Assembly (NCBI GenBank): GCA_035628135.1
Contig: DASPKM010000010.1
Span: forward strand, 248,001 to 312,000
Length of the DNA: 64,000 nucleotides
Reading direction: 5' to 3'
From: DASPKM01 sp035628135
GTDB taxonomy: Bacteria > Bacteroidota > Bacteroidia > Chitinophagales > Chitinophagaceae
Shown: piece after piece, positions 50,775 to 61,500 of the stretch
Layout of the letters: every line of letters begins with the position of its first letter
Numbering within the stretch: the stretch's first letter is position 1
Position numbers and translations under genes: made by a program
The notes under the pieces: model-generated
Seen by the model: only the letters and a program-made list of their open reading frames with translations
Databases searched by the model: none
What the model was told of the DNA's origin: nothing

Positions 50775-53225
50775 ATGCGACCAATTATATTACTCATAGC
50801 CATTCAACTGGTATTTTCCGCCGTAAAAGGGCAGGTAAACGGCCTCGTGAAAGATGATCAGGGAAATCCTGTAAAAGGTGCCACAGTAAGCCTGTTACGG
50901 GCAGCTGATTCAGGGCTTGTAAAGCTCGCAGCCTCCGGAGCCGATGGCGTTTACAGCTTCTCCGGCATCAAAGAAGGCAACTACCGTGTAAAAGCCACCT
51001 TCGTAGGACACAAACCTGTATTCTCATCTCCCATCAATTATAGCTCAGCAGCGGTAGACATTCCCGCACTGGTTATGAATAAAGTATCGGGCGACATGAA
51101 AGCTGTGGTGGTAACCGCTTCGCGTCCATTAATAGAAGTAAAAGCAGATAAGACCATCCTGAACGTGGAAGGCACCATCAATGCAGTAGGATCGGACATG
51201 TTGGAATTGCTGCGCAAGAGTCCCGGCGTAATGGTAGACAAAGACGATAACATCAGCATGAGCGGTAAAAACGGCGTGCAGATCTACATCGATGGAAGGC
51301 CTTCGCCGCTGGCGGGCGCCGACCTGGCCAATTACCTGAAATCGATACAGTCGTCGCAGGTAGAATCTATCGAGCTGATCACCAATCCTTCCGCTAAATA
51401 CGAAGCCGCTGGCAATGCAGGCATCATCAATATCAGGTTGAAGAAAAATAAATCACTTGGCACCAATGGATCTGTAAATGCAGGATGGAACATCGGCATT
51501 TTCCCAAAATACAATGGCGGCCTATCGCTGAACCACCGCAATGCCAAGGTCAACATCTTCGGAAACTATAATTACAATAATAGCCTCAACAGGAACAATA
51601 TGAAAATATATCGTACTGTGCTGGATTCCATTTTCGACCAGCATGGCCCGATGGAAATGAGGAACGAGTCGCACAATTTCAAGACAGGCCTGGATTATTT
51701 CATCGATAAAAAATCTACGGTAGGCATAATCGTCAATGGTAACATCGCGCGGCCCACGTTTAGCAATTACAGTCATATGGCCATCTCCAAACAAGGAAAT
51801 GGCGGAGTTAACAGGATACTGATTGCAGATAACAAAAACGAAATGAAGCGCGACAACATCAACCTTAACTTTAATTACACTTATAACAACCCGGATGGAA
51901 GAAGCCTGGTATTGAATGCGGATTATGGTTTTTACAACCTGGCCAGCGATCAGCATCAGCCTAATGACTACTACGATGCCTCTGGCCAGGTTAAAACATC
52001 CAGTGTAGTGTACCGGATGTTAGCCCCCACCGACATCAATATTTATTCATTCAAGGCAGACTGGGAACAGAACTTTAAGAAAGGCAAGCTGGGATATGGT
52101 GGCAAGATAGGATATGTAACTTCTGACAACGATTTCCAGCGGTACAATGTATTTCCTTCGGGCAGCCAGTTGGACAAAGACCGCAGCAACCGTTTTAATT
52201 ATAAAGAGAACATCAATGCGTTTTACGTAAATTATAACCGCCCGCTGTTCAAGGGAGTGCTGATACAGGCCGGGGTACGCATAGAGAACACGAACCTGGA
52301 AGGCATTTCTACAGGCCAAAAGAAAAATGGCGGAGAGTATCAACCCTACGATTCCAGCTTTAAGCGTCATTATACCGATGTGTTTCCCAGCGCAGCTATC
52401 ACATTCAATAAAAATCCCAAGAGCCAATGGAGCCTTACATATAGCAGGCGTATCGACCGTCCTGTGTACCAGGACCTGAATCCTTTTGAGATGAAACTGG
52501 ACGAATATACTTTTCAAAAGGGCAATATCAACTTGCGCCCCCAATACACACACAGCTTCGGGCTAACGCACACGTATAAGTTCAAATTAAATACCACGGT
52601 CAATTATAGCCATGTAAACGACATCTTCGCGCAACTGATAGACACTGCGGAAGGTTCCAAAGCATTCGTATCTAAAAGGAACCTGGCCACGCAGGACATC
52701 GTTAGCCTTAATGTCAGCTATCCTTTCCAAAGGAAAAACTACTCCGTGCTCATGAATGTAAACACCAACTATTCGCATTACACTGCCAATTTCGGGCAGG
52801 GCCGCACCATCGACATCAATGCATTTGCATTCCGGTTCTTTGCTCAGAACAGCCTGAAATTTGGAAAAAACTGGACCGCAGAAATGATGGGCATGTATAA
52901 TGCTCCCACCGTATTGATGGGAACTTTTAAAGTGAAATCGATGTGGAACATCGACCTGGGACTTCAAAAGCAGGTATTCCAAGGCAAGGGAACCGTACGG
53001 GCATCAGTAACCGATATCTTCCGTACCATGCAGTTCAGGGGCACCACGCTCTTTGCAGGACAACAGACCACGAACACGTTCCGCTGGGAAAGCCGCCAGT
53101 TCAAAATGAGCTTTGTGTACCGTTTCGGCAACAGCCAGGTAAAGGCTGCAAGGCAAAGGGCTACCGGCACCGATGAAGAGAACCGCAGGGTAGGTTCAGG
53201 AAACTCGGGAGCCATTTCACAATAA
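50775..53225 (+). CDS. Outer-membrane beta-barrel receptor, CarboxypepD_reg-like/OMP_b-brl_3 type
   Basis: This 816-residue outer-membrane protein is the complete paralogue of the gene at 1-2364. The signal peptide is MRPIILLIAIQLVFSAVKGQ, then come a CarboxypepD_reg-like domain (VNGLVKDDQGNPVKGATVSL) and a plug region (ADKTILNVEGTINAVG, VQIYIDGRPSPLAG). A beta-barrel fills the remainder and ends GSGNSGAISQ. It could take up or sense a ligand, but which one is unknown. The histidine kinase and LytTR regulator start 31 and about 1,150 bases downstream on the same strand, so receptor and two-component system probably belong to one function. Confidence 0.92.
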   Translation: MRPIILLIAIQLVFSAVKGQVNGLVKDDQGNPVKGATVSLLRAADSGLVKLAASGADGVYSFSGIKEGNYRVKATFVGHKPVFSSPINYSSAAVDIPALVMNKVSGDMKAVVVTASRPLIEVKADKTILNVEGTINAVGSDMLELLRKSPGVMVDKDDNISMSGKNGVQIYIDGRPSPLAGADLANYLKSIQSSQVESIELITNPSAKYEAAGNAGIINIRLKKNKSLGTNGSVNAGWNIGIFPKYNGGLSLNHRNAKVNIFGNYNYNNSLNRNNMKIYRTVLDSIFDQHGPMEMRNESHNFKTGLDYFIDKKSTVGIIVNGNIARPTFSNYSHMAISKQGNGGVNRILIADNKNEMKRDNINLNFNYTYNNPDGRSLVLNADYGFYNLASDQHQPNDYYDASGQVKTSSVVYRMLAPTDINIYSFKADWEQNFKKGKLGYGGKIGYVTSDNDFQRYNVFPSGSQLDKDRSNRFNYKENINAFYVNYNRPLFKGVLIQAGVRIENTNLEGISTGQKKNGGEYQPYDSSFKRHYTDVFPSAAITFNKNPKSQWSLTYSRRIDRPVYQDLNPFEMKLDEYTFQKGNINLRPQYTHSFGLTHTYKFKLNTTVNYSHVNDIFAQLIDTAEGSKAFVSKRNLATQDIVSLNVSYPFQRKNYSVLMNVNTNYSHYTANFGQGRTIDINAFAFRFFAQNSLKFGKNWTAEMMGMYNAPTVLMGTFKVKSMWNIDLGLQKQVFQGKGTVRASVTDIFRTMQFRGTTLFAGQQTTNTFRWESRQFKMSFVYRFGNSQVKAARQRATGTDEENRRVGSGNSGAISQ

Positions 53226-53256
53226 CAACGCTCATGTGCGTGGAGGTTAGTGAGTA

Positions 53257-54378
53257 ATGAATCAACTTAATTCGTACTTTAAAGTTCAAGAACAATCATT
53301 AATGCTGTTATCCAACAAAAGATTTGGATTCTGGAGAGTTTTCTGGGTAGTGCTGGCCTGTTATATATTTTTCCTGCTGTTAGGAATACTTGCAACGGTC
53401 AGCGCTGCCCGAAAACCAATAGAATGGAGTTATTTTTTCAGTAAGCGGCACCTTATCAGCCAATGCACGTACATGGTACTGAGCGTTGGCTTCTTTTATT
53501 TCACGCTCAGCTATTACTACCATTTCTTCGTAACCCGCAAGAGCTTTTTTTATTACCTCCGGCATTCGCTGATCGTTTCTTTTATTTATGGCGCGCTGGT
53601 GTATGTCATATTCAAATGGCTGATCAGTTCCGCGGCACAAAGAAACAGCGAACCCCTGAGCATGTTTGTTTTTTTTCTTATCCTGTATACATGCGTGCAC
53701 ATCGGCATCAGCCTGCTGATAGCATACCTTACTTACCTGCGCGATGAAAAGAAGCGCCAGAAAGTGCTGGAGGAGCAAAAAATGCAACTGGAAGTGGAAA
53801 AATCAAGCGCCAACCTCAACTTTCTCAAAGCACAGATCAACCCGCACTTCCTGCACAATACCCTGAACTTCCTCTATGCAAAATCGCTTCCCTATTCGCC
53901 GGAGCTGTCCGAAGGAATCCTTACCCTCAGCGATATCATGCGCTACGCACTAAGCGAAGGCAATGCTAAGGATGGAAAAGCGCCGCTGAAAGATGAAATA
54001 GAGCACGTATGGAACGTGATCAAAATAAACCAACTCCGCTTCAGCAATAAATTGAATGTAGATTTTCAAGTGACCGGTCTTACGAACGGCGTAACGATCA
54101 TTCCTTTTGTTTTGATAACCATCGTGGAAAACGCTTTCAAGCACGGCGACCTGAAAAGCCAGGAAAATCCCATTGTAATAAGATTGGATGTAGGCAATAA
54201 CAACCTGCGCTTTTCGTGCAGGAATAAAAAGAAAACAGGTCCAAAGGAACTGTCGACCGGCGTTGGCCTCGATAATATACGCAAGCGACTGGACCTTGCC
54301 TATGGAAACAACTACCGGTTCGACATTCGCGATGAGCAGGATTTTTATTCCACCGAACTAACGATTGATAAATTATGA
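53257..54378 (+). CDS. LytS-type sensor histidine kinase (His_kinase PF06580)
   Basis: This 373-residue membrane kinase has four hydrophobic segments in 24-160 (VFWVVLACYIFFLLLGILATVSA and others). A cytosolic coiled coil (YLRDEKKRQKVLEEQKMQLEVEKSSA) follows, then the His_kinase domain FLKAQINPHFLHNTLNFLY with His197 as phosphoacceptor. The HATPase part begins INQLRFSNKLNVDF and holds IVENAFKHGDL and GVGLDNIRKRLDLAYGN. The stop overlaps the regulator start by 4 bases (ATGA), so translation is coupled. It lacks a recognised extracellular sensor domain, so the input may be in the membrane. Confidence 0.94.
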   Translation: MNQLNSYFKVQEQSLMLLSNKRFGFWRVFWVVLACYIFFLLLGILATVSAARKPIEWSYFFSKRHLISQCTYMVLSVGFFYFTLSYYYHFFVTRKSFFYYLRHSLIVSFIYGALVYVIFKWLISSAAQRNSEPLSMFVFFLILYTCVHIGISLLIAYLTYLRDEKKRQKVLEEQKMQLEVEKSSANLNFLKAQINPHFLHNTLNFLYAKSLPYSPELSEGILTLSDIMRYALSEGNAKDGKAPLKDEIEHVWNVIKINQLRFSNKLNVDFQVTGLTNGVTIIPFVLITIVENAFKHGDLKSQENPIVIRLDVGNNNLRFSCRNKKKTGPKELSTGVGLDNIRKRLDLAYGNNYRFDIRDEQDFYSTELTIDKL

Positions 54379-55082
54379 TCAATTGTATCGTAGTAGACGA
54401 TGAGCAGCATGCAATAGATATCCTGATGCACTACATCAGCCAAACGCCCATGCTTAACCTGGTTGCCGCTACTACCAACCCCATCGAGGCCATGCAGGTG
54501 GTGGCCACTCAGAAAGTGGACCTGGTGTTCCTCGACGTGCACATGCCCGAAATTTCCGGCATCGACTTCATTAAGGCCACCAAGGGAAAAGCAAAAGTGA
54601 TACTCACCACCGCCTATAGCGAATTTGCGCTGGAAAGCTATGAGTTGGACGTGGTAGACTACCTGCTCAAGCCCATTCGCCTGCCGCGCTTCCTGGCCGC
54701 CGTGCAAAAAGCCGCCAAAGAGGTAAAGGATGAGCCCGATAGTGCTACTGATGACGATTACATTTTCGTAAAAACCGAATCCAAAGGGAAACTGCTCAAA
54801 ATAAACCTCGCCGATATCGATTACATCGAAGGCATGAAGAACTACGTGGCTTTCCACTGCAACAACGTTAAAACCCTGGTATATGCCGGCATGAAGGAAA
54901 TAGAAGACCGCCTGCCCTCCCGTCATTTTATGCGCATTCACAAATCTTACATCATCCGCATCGATCGCATCACGGGCATAGAAGGCAACCGGGTATTGCT
55001 AAAGGGAGTAAAAGCCGAAATCATCATCGGAGAAAATTACAGGAACGACCTTATGGAAAGGGTGAAAGGCAAATTGTTGTAG
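54375..55082 (+). CDS. LytTR-family response regulator
   Basis: This 235-residue regulator has a receiver domain (Asp8-Asp9, phosphoacceptor Asp54 in VFLDVHMPEISG, then TTAYSEFALES, LLKPI) and a C-terminal LytTR DNA-binding domain (DYIFVKTESKGKLLKINLADIDYIEGMKNYVAF, RHFMRIHKSYIIRIDRI). It overlaps the kinase gene by 4 bases. LytTR regulators bind direct repeats about 11-12 bases apart; its target is not identified here, though the receptor gene upstream is a natural candidate. Confidence 0.95.
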   Translation: MINCIVVDDEQHAIDILMHYISQTPMLNLVAATTNPIEAMQVVATQKVDLVFLDVHMPEISGIDFIKATKGKAKVILTTAYSEFALESYELDVVDYLLKPIRLPRFLAAVQKAAKEVKDEPDSATDDDYIFVKTESKGKLLKINLADIDYIEGMKNYVAFHCNNVKTLVYAGMKEIEDRLPSRHFMRIHKSYIIRIDRITGIEGNRVLLKGVKAEIIIGENYRNDLMERVKGKLL

Positions 55083-55167
55083 CCGGTCATCCATTTGAAA
55101 CCTTTTCTATTCCTGTAATGTCTTATATTTAATATAACTCCATATTATTCCTTTCCAAAACTTGTTT

Positions 55168-58100
55168 ATGAAACGACTACTTCCTTTAGCAGGCTTCATG
55201 CTCATCAATTGCATAGCAACTGCGCAGATAGACGCGCGGCTCTTCCGTTATCCCGACGTATCGCAAACGCAGATTTGCTTTGTGTACGGCGGTGATGTAT
55301 GGATAGTGCCTAAAGCCGGTGGAACGGCCATCAGGCTTACTTCCTCCACCGGCGAGGAATCGTACCCCCGCTTTTCGCCCGACGGCAAAACCATAGCATT
55401 CAGCGCCACCTACGATGGCAATACCGATGTGTACACCATGCCTGTGGCAGGCGGCGTACCTACGCGCCTCACCTGGCATGCCGCCAATGACCGCGTGCTG
55501 GAATGGCATCCCGATGGTACCAAGATCCTGATAGCATCGGCACGCGAAAGCGGTACCCAGGCCTATCGCCAGTTCTATTTGCTTTCCGCCAAAGGCGGAC
55601 TGCCCGAAAAACTGCCGGTTCCTTACGGCGAGCTGGCCAGCTTTTCGCCCGATGGCGGAAGCCTTACCTATGTTACAAGAATTACTGAAAACTATCCCTT
55701 CAAAAGATACCTTGGCGGCTTTGCATCCGATGTGCTTACGTTCGACCTGAAAAATAAAACAGCGGAAAACATTACTAAAAGCCCCGCTACGGAAGGCAAG
55801 CCCGCATGGCATAAAAACAGGATCTATTATGTTTCCGATGCCGGCGCCAACCGCCGCCGGAACATTTGGATGTATGACCAAACGAAAAAAACAAAGGAAC
55901 AACTTACCAACTTCGAGGATGCCGATATCAATTCCATGTCGGGAGGTCCCGAAGAATTGGTGTTCGAGGCAGGCGGCAGTCTGCACCTGTTCAACCTGGC
56001 CAATAATAAACACTCCGAAGTAAAGATCCACGTGGTAACAGACGTTGCTACGCTGATGCCGCGTACCGTAAACGTATCGAACAACATCACCAACTTCGAC
56101 CTTTCGCCCGATGCCAAGCGCGCTGTATTTGAAGCGAGGGGCGAACTGTTCAGCATTCCCGCCGAATATGGTGTGCTCATCAATCTCACCAATACCAGCG
56201 GGGCTTTCGAAAGAAGTCCTTCCTGGTCTCCCAATGGCAAATGGCTTGCTTACTGGAGCGATCAATCGGGCGAATATGAAATTTATCTCCGTGAAACTAC
56301 TTCAGGTACTGTGAAGAAGCTCACCAATTTTGGCAAAGGAATGGGTTGGCAATTGTACTGGTCGCCCGACAGCAGGAAGATCGCATTCATCAACGACCGC
56401 CAGCAGATAAATATCATCACTGTTGCTACCGGCGAGGTAGAGAACATCGATAAGACCACCACGCTGACTTATGCGGCATTGCAGGGATTTGCGGTGAATT
56501 GGTCGCCAGACAGCAAATGGCTTACCTATTCCAAGCAAGGCGCCAACCTGTACGGTGCTATTTATTTGTACAGTGTAGAGCAAAAGAAATTATACCAGGC
56601 CACATCTGGTTATTACAATGATACACGTCCTGCTTTCGATCCTACCGGTAAGTATCTATTCTTTGCTACCGACCGCAGCTTTGCGCCTTCGTACAGCAAC
56701 CTGGATAATACCTGGATCTATCCAAACAGCACCCAGCTTGCGTTTGCGACGCTTGATCCATCTACGCGTTCATTACTGTATGCAAGGAATGACGATGTAA
56801 AAGTGATCGACAGTTCATCGGCAGAAAAAAAACCTGCGCCCCCGGCCACAGCCGACACCGCCAGGAAGCCGAAGCCCGCCATGGCATCTGGTCCCAGGGT
56901 AGTTCCTGAAAACCTGGAAGCACGTATTGAAATACTTCCTGTTCCCGCAGGCAACTACGGTCGCATACAGCCTGTCGAAGGAAAACTTATTTACCATCGC
57001 TTCCCTAATACCGGTTCAGCGCCTGGCGGCGCGGCCGCGATTTATGTATATGATTTTGAAAGACGCGAAGAAAAAGTTTTACTGAGCGGCGCGAACGCAT
57101 GGGTTATTTCGAAAGATGGAAAATCGATGATGGCAAGAGAGCCAAAAGGATTCGGCATTGTGAAATTGAACCCCGATCAACGCATCGATAAAGTATTGCC
57201 TACGGCCGATATGGAAATGGTGCTGCACCCCCGCGAAGAATGGAGGCAAATATTCAACGATACCTGGAGGCGCTACCGCGATTTCTTCTACGATCCATCC
57301 ATGCACCAGATAAACTGGAATGCAGTTGGCAAGCAATACGGCGCACTGGTTGACCATGCCATTACCAGATGGGACATCAACACCATTCAACAGGAAATGA
57401 TCTCCGAGCTGAGCGCGGGCCATACGTACGCAGGCGGAGGCGACCTGGAACAAGCAAAGAACCGCACACACGGTTTTCTTGGAATAGACTGGGCAGTAGA
57501 CAACAATGCTTATCGCGTGAAGCGCATTGTGCGCGGCGGAAAATGGGACATTGAAGTGCGCTCGCCCATGGATTATTCCGGCGTAAATATCAAGGAAGGT
57601 GAATACATTCTCGCGGTGAACGGCCGTGCATTGGATACCAAGATCGATCCTTATGCCGTGTTTGAGGGGCTCTCCGGCAAAGCCGTGGCCTTGAAAGTAA
57701 ACGATAAACCCACGATGGAAGGCGCCCGCGAAGTGATCGTTAAAACACTCACTCCCCAGGAAGAAGCGCGCCTGCGCCACCTGGAATGGATTGAATCGAA
57801 CCGCAAGAAAGTAGAAGAACTATCAGGCGGCAAGTTGGGTTACATGTACATGCCCAATACCGGCGTACAAGGACAAACCGAGTTGATGCGCCAGTTTTAT
57901 GCACAGATAGATAAGGAAGGATTTGTGATAGACGAGCGTTTCAACGCAGGCGGCCAATTGGCCGACAGGTTCATTGAAATGCTGAACCGTCCGGTATTAT
58001 ATAATCTTGCATGGCGCAATGCCGATGTTACGGTATGGCCTGTCAAAGGAAACAATGCTCCCAAGGTAATGCTCATCAATGGTTGGGCAGGTTCTGGCGG

Positions 58101-58452
58101 GGATGCTTTCCCGTGGGCATTCCAGCAACTGAAGCTTGGACCGATCGTGGGTGAAAGAACACTCGGCATATTAGTTGGTCCAGCCACGGGCCATCAATTG
58201 ATAGATGGTGGCTTTATAACGGTGCCGGATGCACGATTATATGGCGCCGATGGCAAATGGTTCGCAGAAGGTTATGGCATTAAACCTGAGTTTGAAGTGT
58301 GGGACGACCCAGCCCAGCTTGCAAAGGGCATCGACCCGCAACTGGTGACCGCGGTGAACGAAGCCATGAAGCTCGTGAAAACTCAACCACGCGTATTGCA
58401 CAAGCGGCCTCCGTACGAAGACCGTAGTGCGAAAGGGTTAAAAGGGTTTTAG
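55168..58452 (+). CDS. Tricorn-like S41-family protease with WD40-type propellers
   Basis: This secreted protein of 1,094 residues has a signal peptide (MKRLLPLAGFMLINCIATAQ). Two N-terminal beta-propellers (about 22-660) have repeated FSPDGKTIAF-like blades (ESYPRFSPDGK, LEWHPDGTKIL, SWSPNGKWLAYWS). A C-terminal tricorn-core/PDZ/S41 catalytic part contains DGWRQIFNDTWRRYRDFFYDP-like sequence, a PDZ region near KRIVRGGKWD, and the catalytic Ser in LINGWAGSGGDAFPWAF. The gene starts at ATG 55168; a TTG lies two codons upstream. It degrades peptides, and in Bacteroidota it is probably periplasmic or exported. Confidence 0.93.
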   Translation: MKRLLPLAGFMLINCIATAQIDARLFRYPDVSQTQICFVYGGDVWIVPKAGGTAIRLTSSTGEESYPRFSPDGKTIAFSATYDGNTDVYTMPVAGGVPTRLTWHAANDRVLEWHPDGTKILIASARESGTQAYRQFYLLSAKGGLPEKLPVPYGELASFSPDGGSLTYVTRITENYPFKRYLGGFASDVLTFDLKNKTAENITKSPATEGKPAWHKNRIYYVSDAGANRRRNIWMYDQTKKTKEQLTNFEDADINSMSGGPEELVFEAGGSLHLFNLANNKHSEVKIHVVTDVATLMPRTVNVSNNITNFDLSPDAKRAVFEARGELFSIPAEYGVLINLTNTSGAFERSPSWSPNGKWLAYWSDQSGEYEIYLRETTSGTVKKLTNFGKGMGWQLYWSPDSRKIAFINDRQQINIITVATGEVENIDKTTTLTYAALQGFAVNWSPDSKWLTYSKQGANLYGAIYLYSVEQKKLYQATSGYYNDTRPAFDPTGKYLFFATDRSFAPSYSNLDNTWIYPNSTQLAFATLDPSTRSLLYARNDDVKVIDSSSAEKKPAPPATADTARKPKPAMASGPRVVPENLEARIEILPVPAGNYGRIQPVEGKLIYHRFPNTGSAPGGAAAIYVYDFERREEKVLLSGANAWVISKDGKSMMAREPKGFGIVKLNPDQRIDKVLPTADMEMVLHPREEWRQIFNDTWRRYRDFFYDPSMHQINWNAVGKQYGALVDHAITRWDINTIQQEMISELSAGHTYAGGGDLEQAKNRTHGFLGIDWAVDNNAYRVKRIVRGGKWDIEVRSPMDYSGVNIKEGEYILAVNGRALDTKIDPYAVFEGLSGKAVALKVNDKPTMEGAREVIVKTLTPQEEARLRHLEWIESNRKKVEELSGGKLGYMYMPNTGVQGQTELMRQFYAQIDKEGFVIDERFNAGGQLADRFIEMLNRPVLYNLAWRNADVTVWPVKGNNAPKVMLINGWAGSGGDAFPWAFQQLKLGPIVGERTLGILVGPATGHQLIDGGFITVPDARLYGADGKWFAEGYGIKPEFEVWDDPAQLAKGIDPQLVTAVNEAMKLVKTQPRVLHKRPPYEDRSAKGLKGF

Positions 58453-58454
58453 CA

Positions 58455-58521
58455 GTGAATGTTGAGTTGTGAGTAGTGAGTCTGTAACCTTATTACTCAT
58501 TACTCACAACTCGCCATTCAC
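58455..58521. terminator. Long intergenic inverted repeat between convergent genes
   Basis: Arms at 58455-58481 and 58495-58521 (27 bases each, 3 mismatches) with a 13-base loop make a strong hairpin between the stops of the tricorn-like gene (58452) and the BNR gene (58526). Each arm is a string of GAGTNGT-like heptads. It probably stops transcription from both sides. An 11-base copy of the unit (GTGAGTAATGA) occurs at 53250-53260, spanning the start codon of the kinase gene. Confidence 0.65.
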
Positions 58522-58525
58522 AATA

Positions 58526-61500
58526 TCATTTCCAATCCGGCCACCTGCCTGGTGTGTAAGGGGCCTTGTTCAATTCCAATTCTTTTTCCAGCGCCGTTAT
58601 ATCAGCATCCAATTTGCGCATTGCCTGCAACACACTGCTAAGTGCTTTTGAGGCGATGGCATAATCGTTCTTATAGGTCGCCGGCACGCGTGAAGTGGAA
58701 TTCCAGATGCCATTTTCAATTGTTCCAATGCGGTCATTGACGGAGGGCGGCGTTTCAAATTCGCGCCTGGCCCGGGATTGATCGCCGTTCAATTGCATAT
58801 TGATGGCGATCCATTGCTGGCTCAGCGTGTATGCTTTTTCCAGAACCGGTTTAGCCGGCGCTGGCATATCCTGCGCGGCCAGATTGATGTTCCTGATCCG
58901 GTTGTTCAACGAGGTTAGGAGATCATTGGTTGCGGAAGATGCCTTCCTGATGGCAGATACCTGTTTGTAGAAAACCATATTCTCTTCCATGTTCACCGGC
59001 AGGCTGCTGTTGTCGAGCAGGGTGCAGTTGAAACTTACGGGGCCGGCGAGCTCGGTAACAATGCCATCCTCGTATTTTGAAAGCGTTACGGTGTATTGGC
59101 CAGGCATGGCCAGGTGCCCTTTTTCTTCTCCGCCGAAGAGTTGGTCAGGGGCGGGTGTAAACCTGATATGCACAGGCGCAGGTGTGCTATGCCTGAAATC
59201 CCATACTATGCGTTGCAGCCCTTTACGGGGTTGAGCTCTTAAATGGCGTACTACTGCACCGTCCTTGTCTTTAATAGTAAACAACAGAAAGGGATCGGGT
59301 TGATTGTCCTCCATGCGCAGGCTGTCCATGGAAGGATAAAATATTTTTTCATTCTTCTCCAGTTTCGCTTTCTCTGCCTCGGTACGTTTTTCCCTAAGCT
59401 TTTTGATATCATCTTTCAGGTAATACGTAAATACCGCGCCCACCGGCGGGTTGGGAGTGCTGAAGTAACTGCTGCCGAGGTGGCCCTTATCGCGCAAGCC
59501 CAACGGAAAACGCTCGACGAACATCAGGTTTTCTTTTTCAGTAAACAACAGGGCTGCCTGGTCCATGCTTTCTTTTTTAAAACTCCTTAACACGCTGTAA
59601 TCATCCAGCACATAAAAGCCCCGGCCGAAAGTGCCGAGCACCAAATCATCGTCCCTGCGTTGGATCTCGATGTCGCGCACAGCAATGGTTGGCAATCCTG
59701 CTTTCAATTGCACCCACTCCTGCCCGCCGTTGTTCGAGAAGAAAACCCCGAATTCCGTGCCTGCAAACAACAGGTTGGGATCAACATGATCTTCTGCGAT
59801 GCTGTACACGCTTCCACGTTGCGGTAGATTAGATTGAATGGCCCTCCAGGTTTTACCCCCATCGGTTGTTTTTAAAAGATATGGCTTAAAATCGCCATAG
59901 CGGTGATGGTTGAAACATACGTACGCTGTGTTCTTGTCGTGCAGCGATGCAATGATCTGGTGAACATAGCTTCTTGCGGGCACGTCGGCAAGGTTATCGA
60001 TCCTGGTCCAATTGCCGCCGCCATTGGTGGTAACATGAATCAATCCATCGTCGGTGCCTACCCAAAGCATGTTGGGATCGAATTTTGATTCGGCGATGCT
60101 GGTCAGTTGCCCATAAATATCGGTGCTTCCATTTTTTGCGATGGCATCCACGGACCAAACCCTTCCCATTACTTCCAGTTGGTTACGGTCTATCTGGCGC
60201 GAGAGGTCAGGACTGATAACTCGCCAGGAATCGCCCCGGTCGTCGGTCCTGAACAACCTGTTGGAACCAAAGTAAAGCCGCGAATTATTATGCTGGCTGA
60301 TGAGCAACGGCGCATCCCAGTTCCAGCGGTATGCTTCTCCCCCTTCCGGCTCAGAAGGTTTGATATTAAGGTATTGCCCGCTCTTACGGTCGAAGCGCGT
60401 AAGGCCTCCGTATTGGCTTTGTGCGTAGATGATATCGGGGTTCGATTGATCGACCTGGGTTTCAAATCCATCACCGATGGAGGTAATGTACCAATCTGCA
60501 TTTACAATGCCATTGGCAGAAGTGGTGCGGCTTGGGCCACCGAGGCTTAAGTTATCCTGCGTTCCGCCATGCACACCATAAAAAGGATAAGCATTGTCAG
60601 TGGATACTTTGTAAAATTGTGTTACGGGGAGGTTCGATTTAAAATCCCAGGACTTTGCAAAATCCCAGGTCTCATAAATGCCGCCGTCGCAGCCCACCAT
60701 TAAGTGATTGGGATCTGCAGGATCTATCCAGATCGCATGATTGTCGATGTGTTTATTGAGCTCGCCGAGGTTTACCACCGTTCTTCCGCCATCGTGGCTT
60801 ACTTTGTAATATACATCGGTGATGTATATGCGATCTACGTTGTGCGGGTCGCACACAATTTCCTGGTAATAGTTGCCGGACGTTGCATAGTTGTTGCGTT
60901 TTTCCCAGCTGGCTCCTTTATCTTTCGATACATAGATGCCGCCCTTATTGTCGCGCGCTTCTATTACGGTATATAATACGCTGCTATTGATAGGACTGAT
61001 GGCCAATCCAATCCTGCCGATGTCTCCGCCCGGTAATCCGCCTTCTACTTTTTTCCAGGTAGTGCCGCCATCGGTGGATTTATACAATGCAGATTCGGGC
61101 CCCCCGCCAATGTACGTGAACACCTTGCGCATGCGCTGGTGGAAAGCAGCGTACAGTGTCCTGGGATTATTCGGGTCCATCACCAAATCGTTGCAGCCGG
61201 TGTAGGCGCTCACCGATTTAACGCAGGTCCATGTTTGTCCGCCATCAGTTGATTTGTATACGCCGCGGTCCCCACCTTCGCTCCAAACCGGTCCATACGC
61301 CGCTACATAAATGGTTTTTGAATCAGTGGGATCAACGATTATCTCCGCGATGTGCTCGGAGTTTTTCAGTCCCATGTTCTTCCAGGTCCGTCCACCATCC
61401 TCGCTTTTGTATACGCCGTCACCATAGGCCACGGAACGTTGGTTATTGTTTTCGCCGGTGCCTACCCATACCACGCTGCTATTGGAGGGGTCGAGGGTTA

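Noticed and set aside
55186..56265. Minus-strand frame of 359 codons inside the tricorn-like gene
   Set aside because: It is antisense to a clear propeller-protease gene with no recognisable domain of its own.
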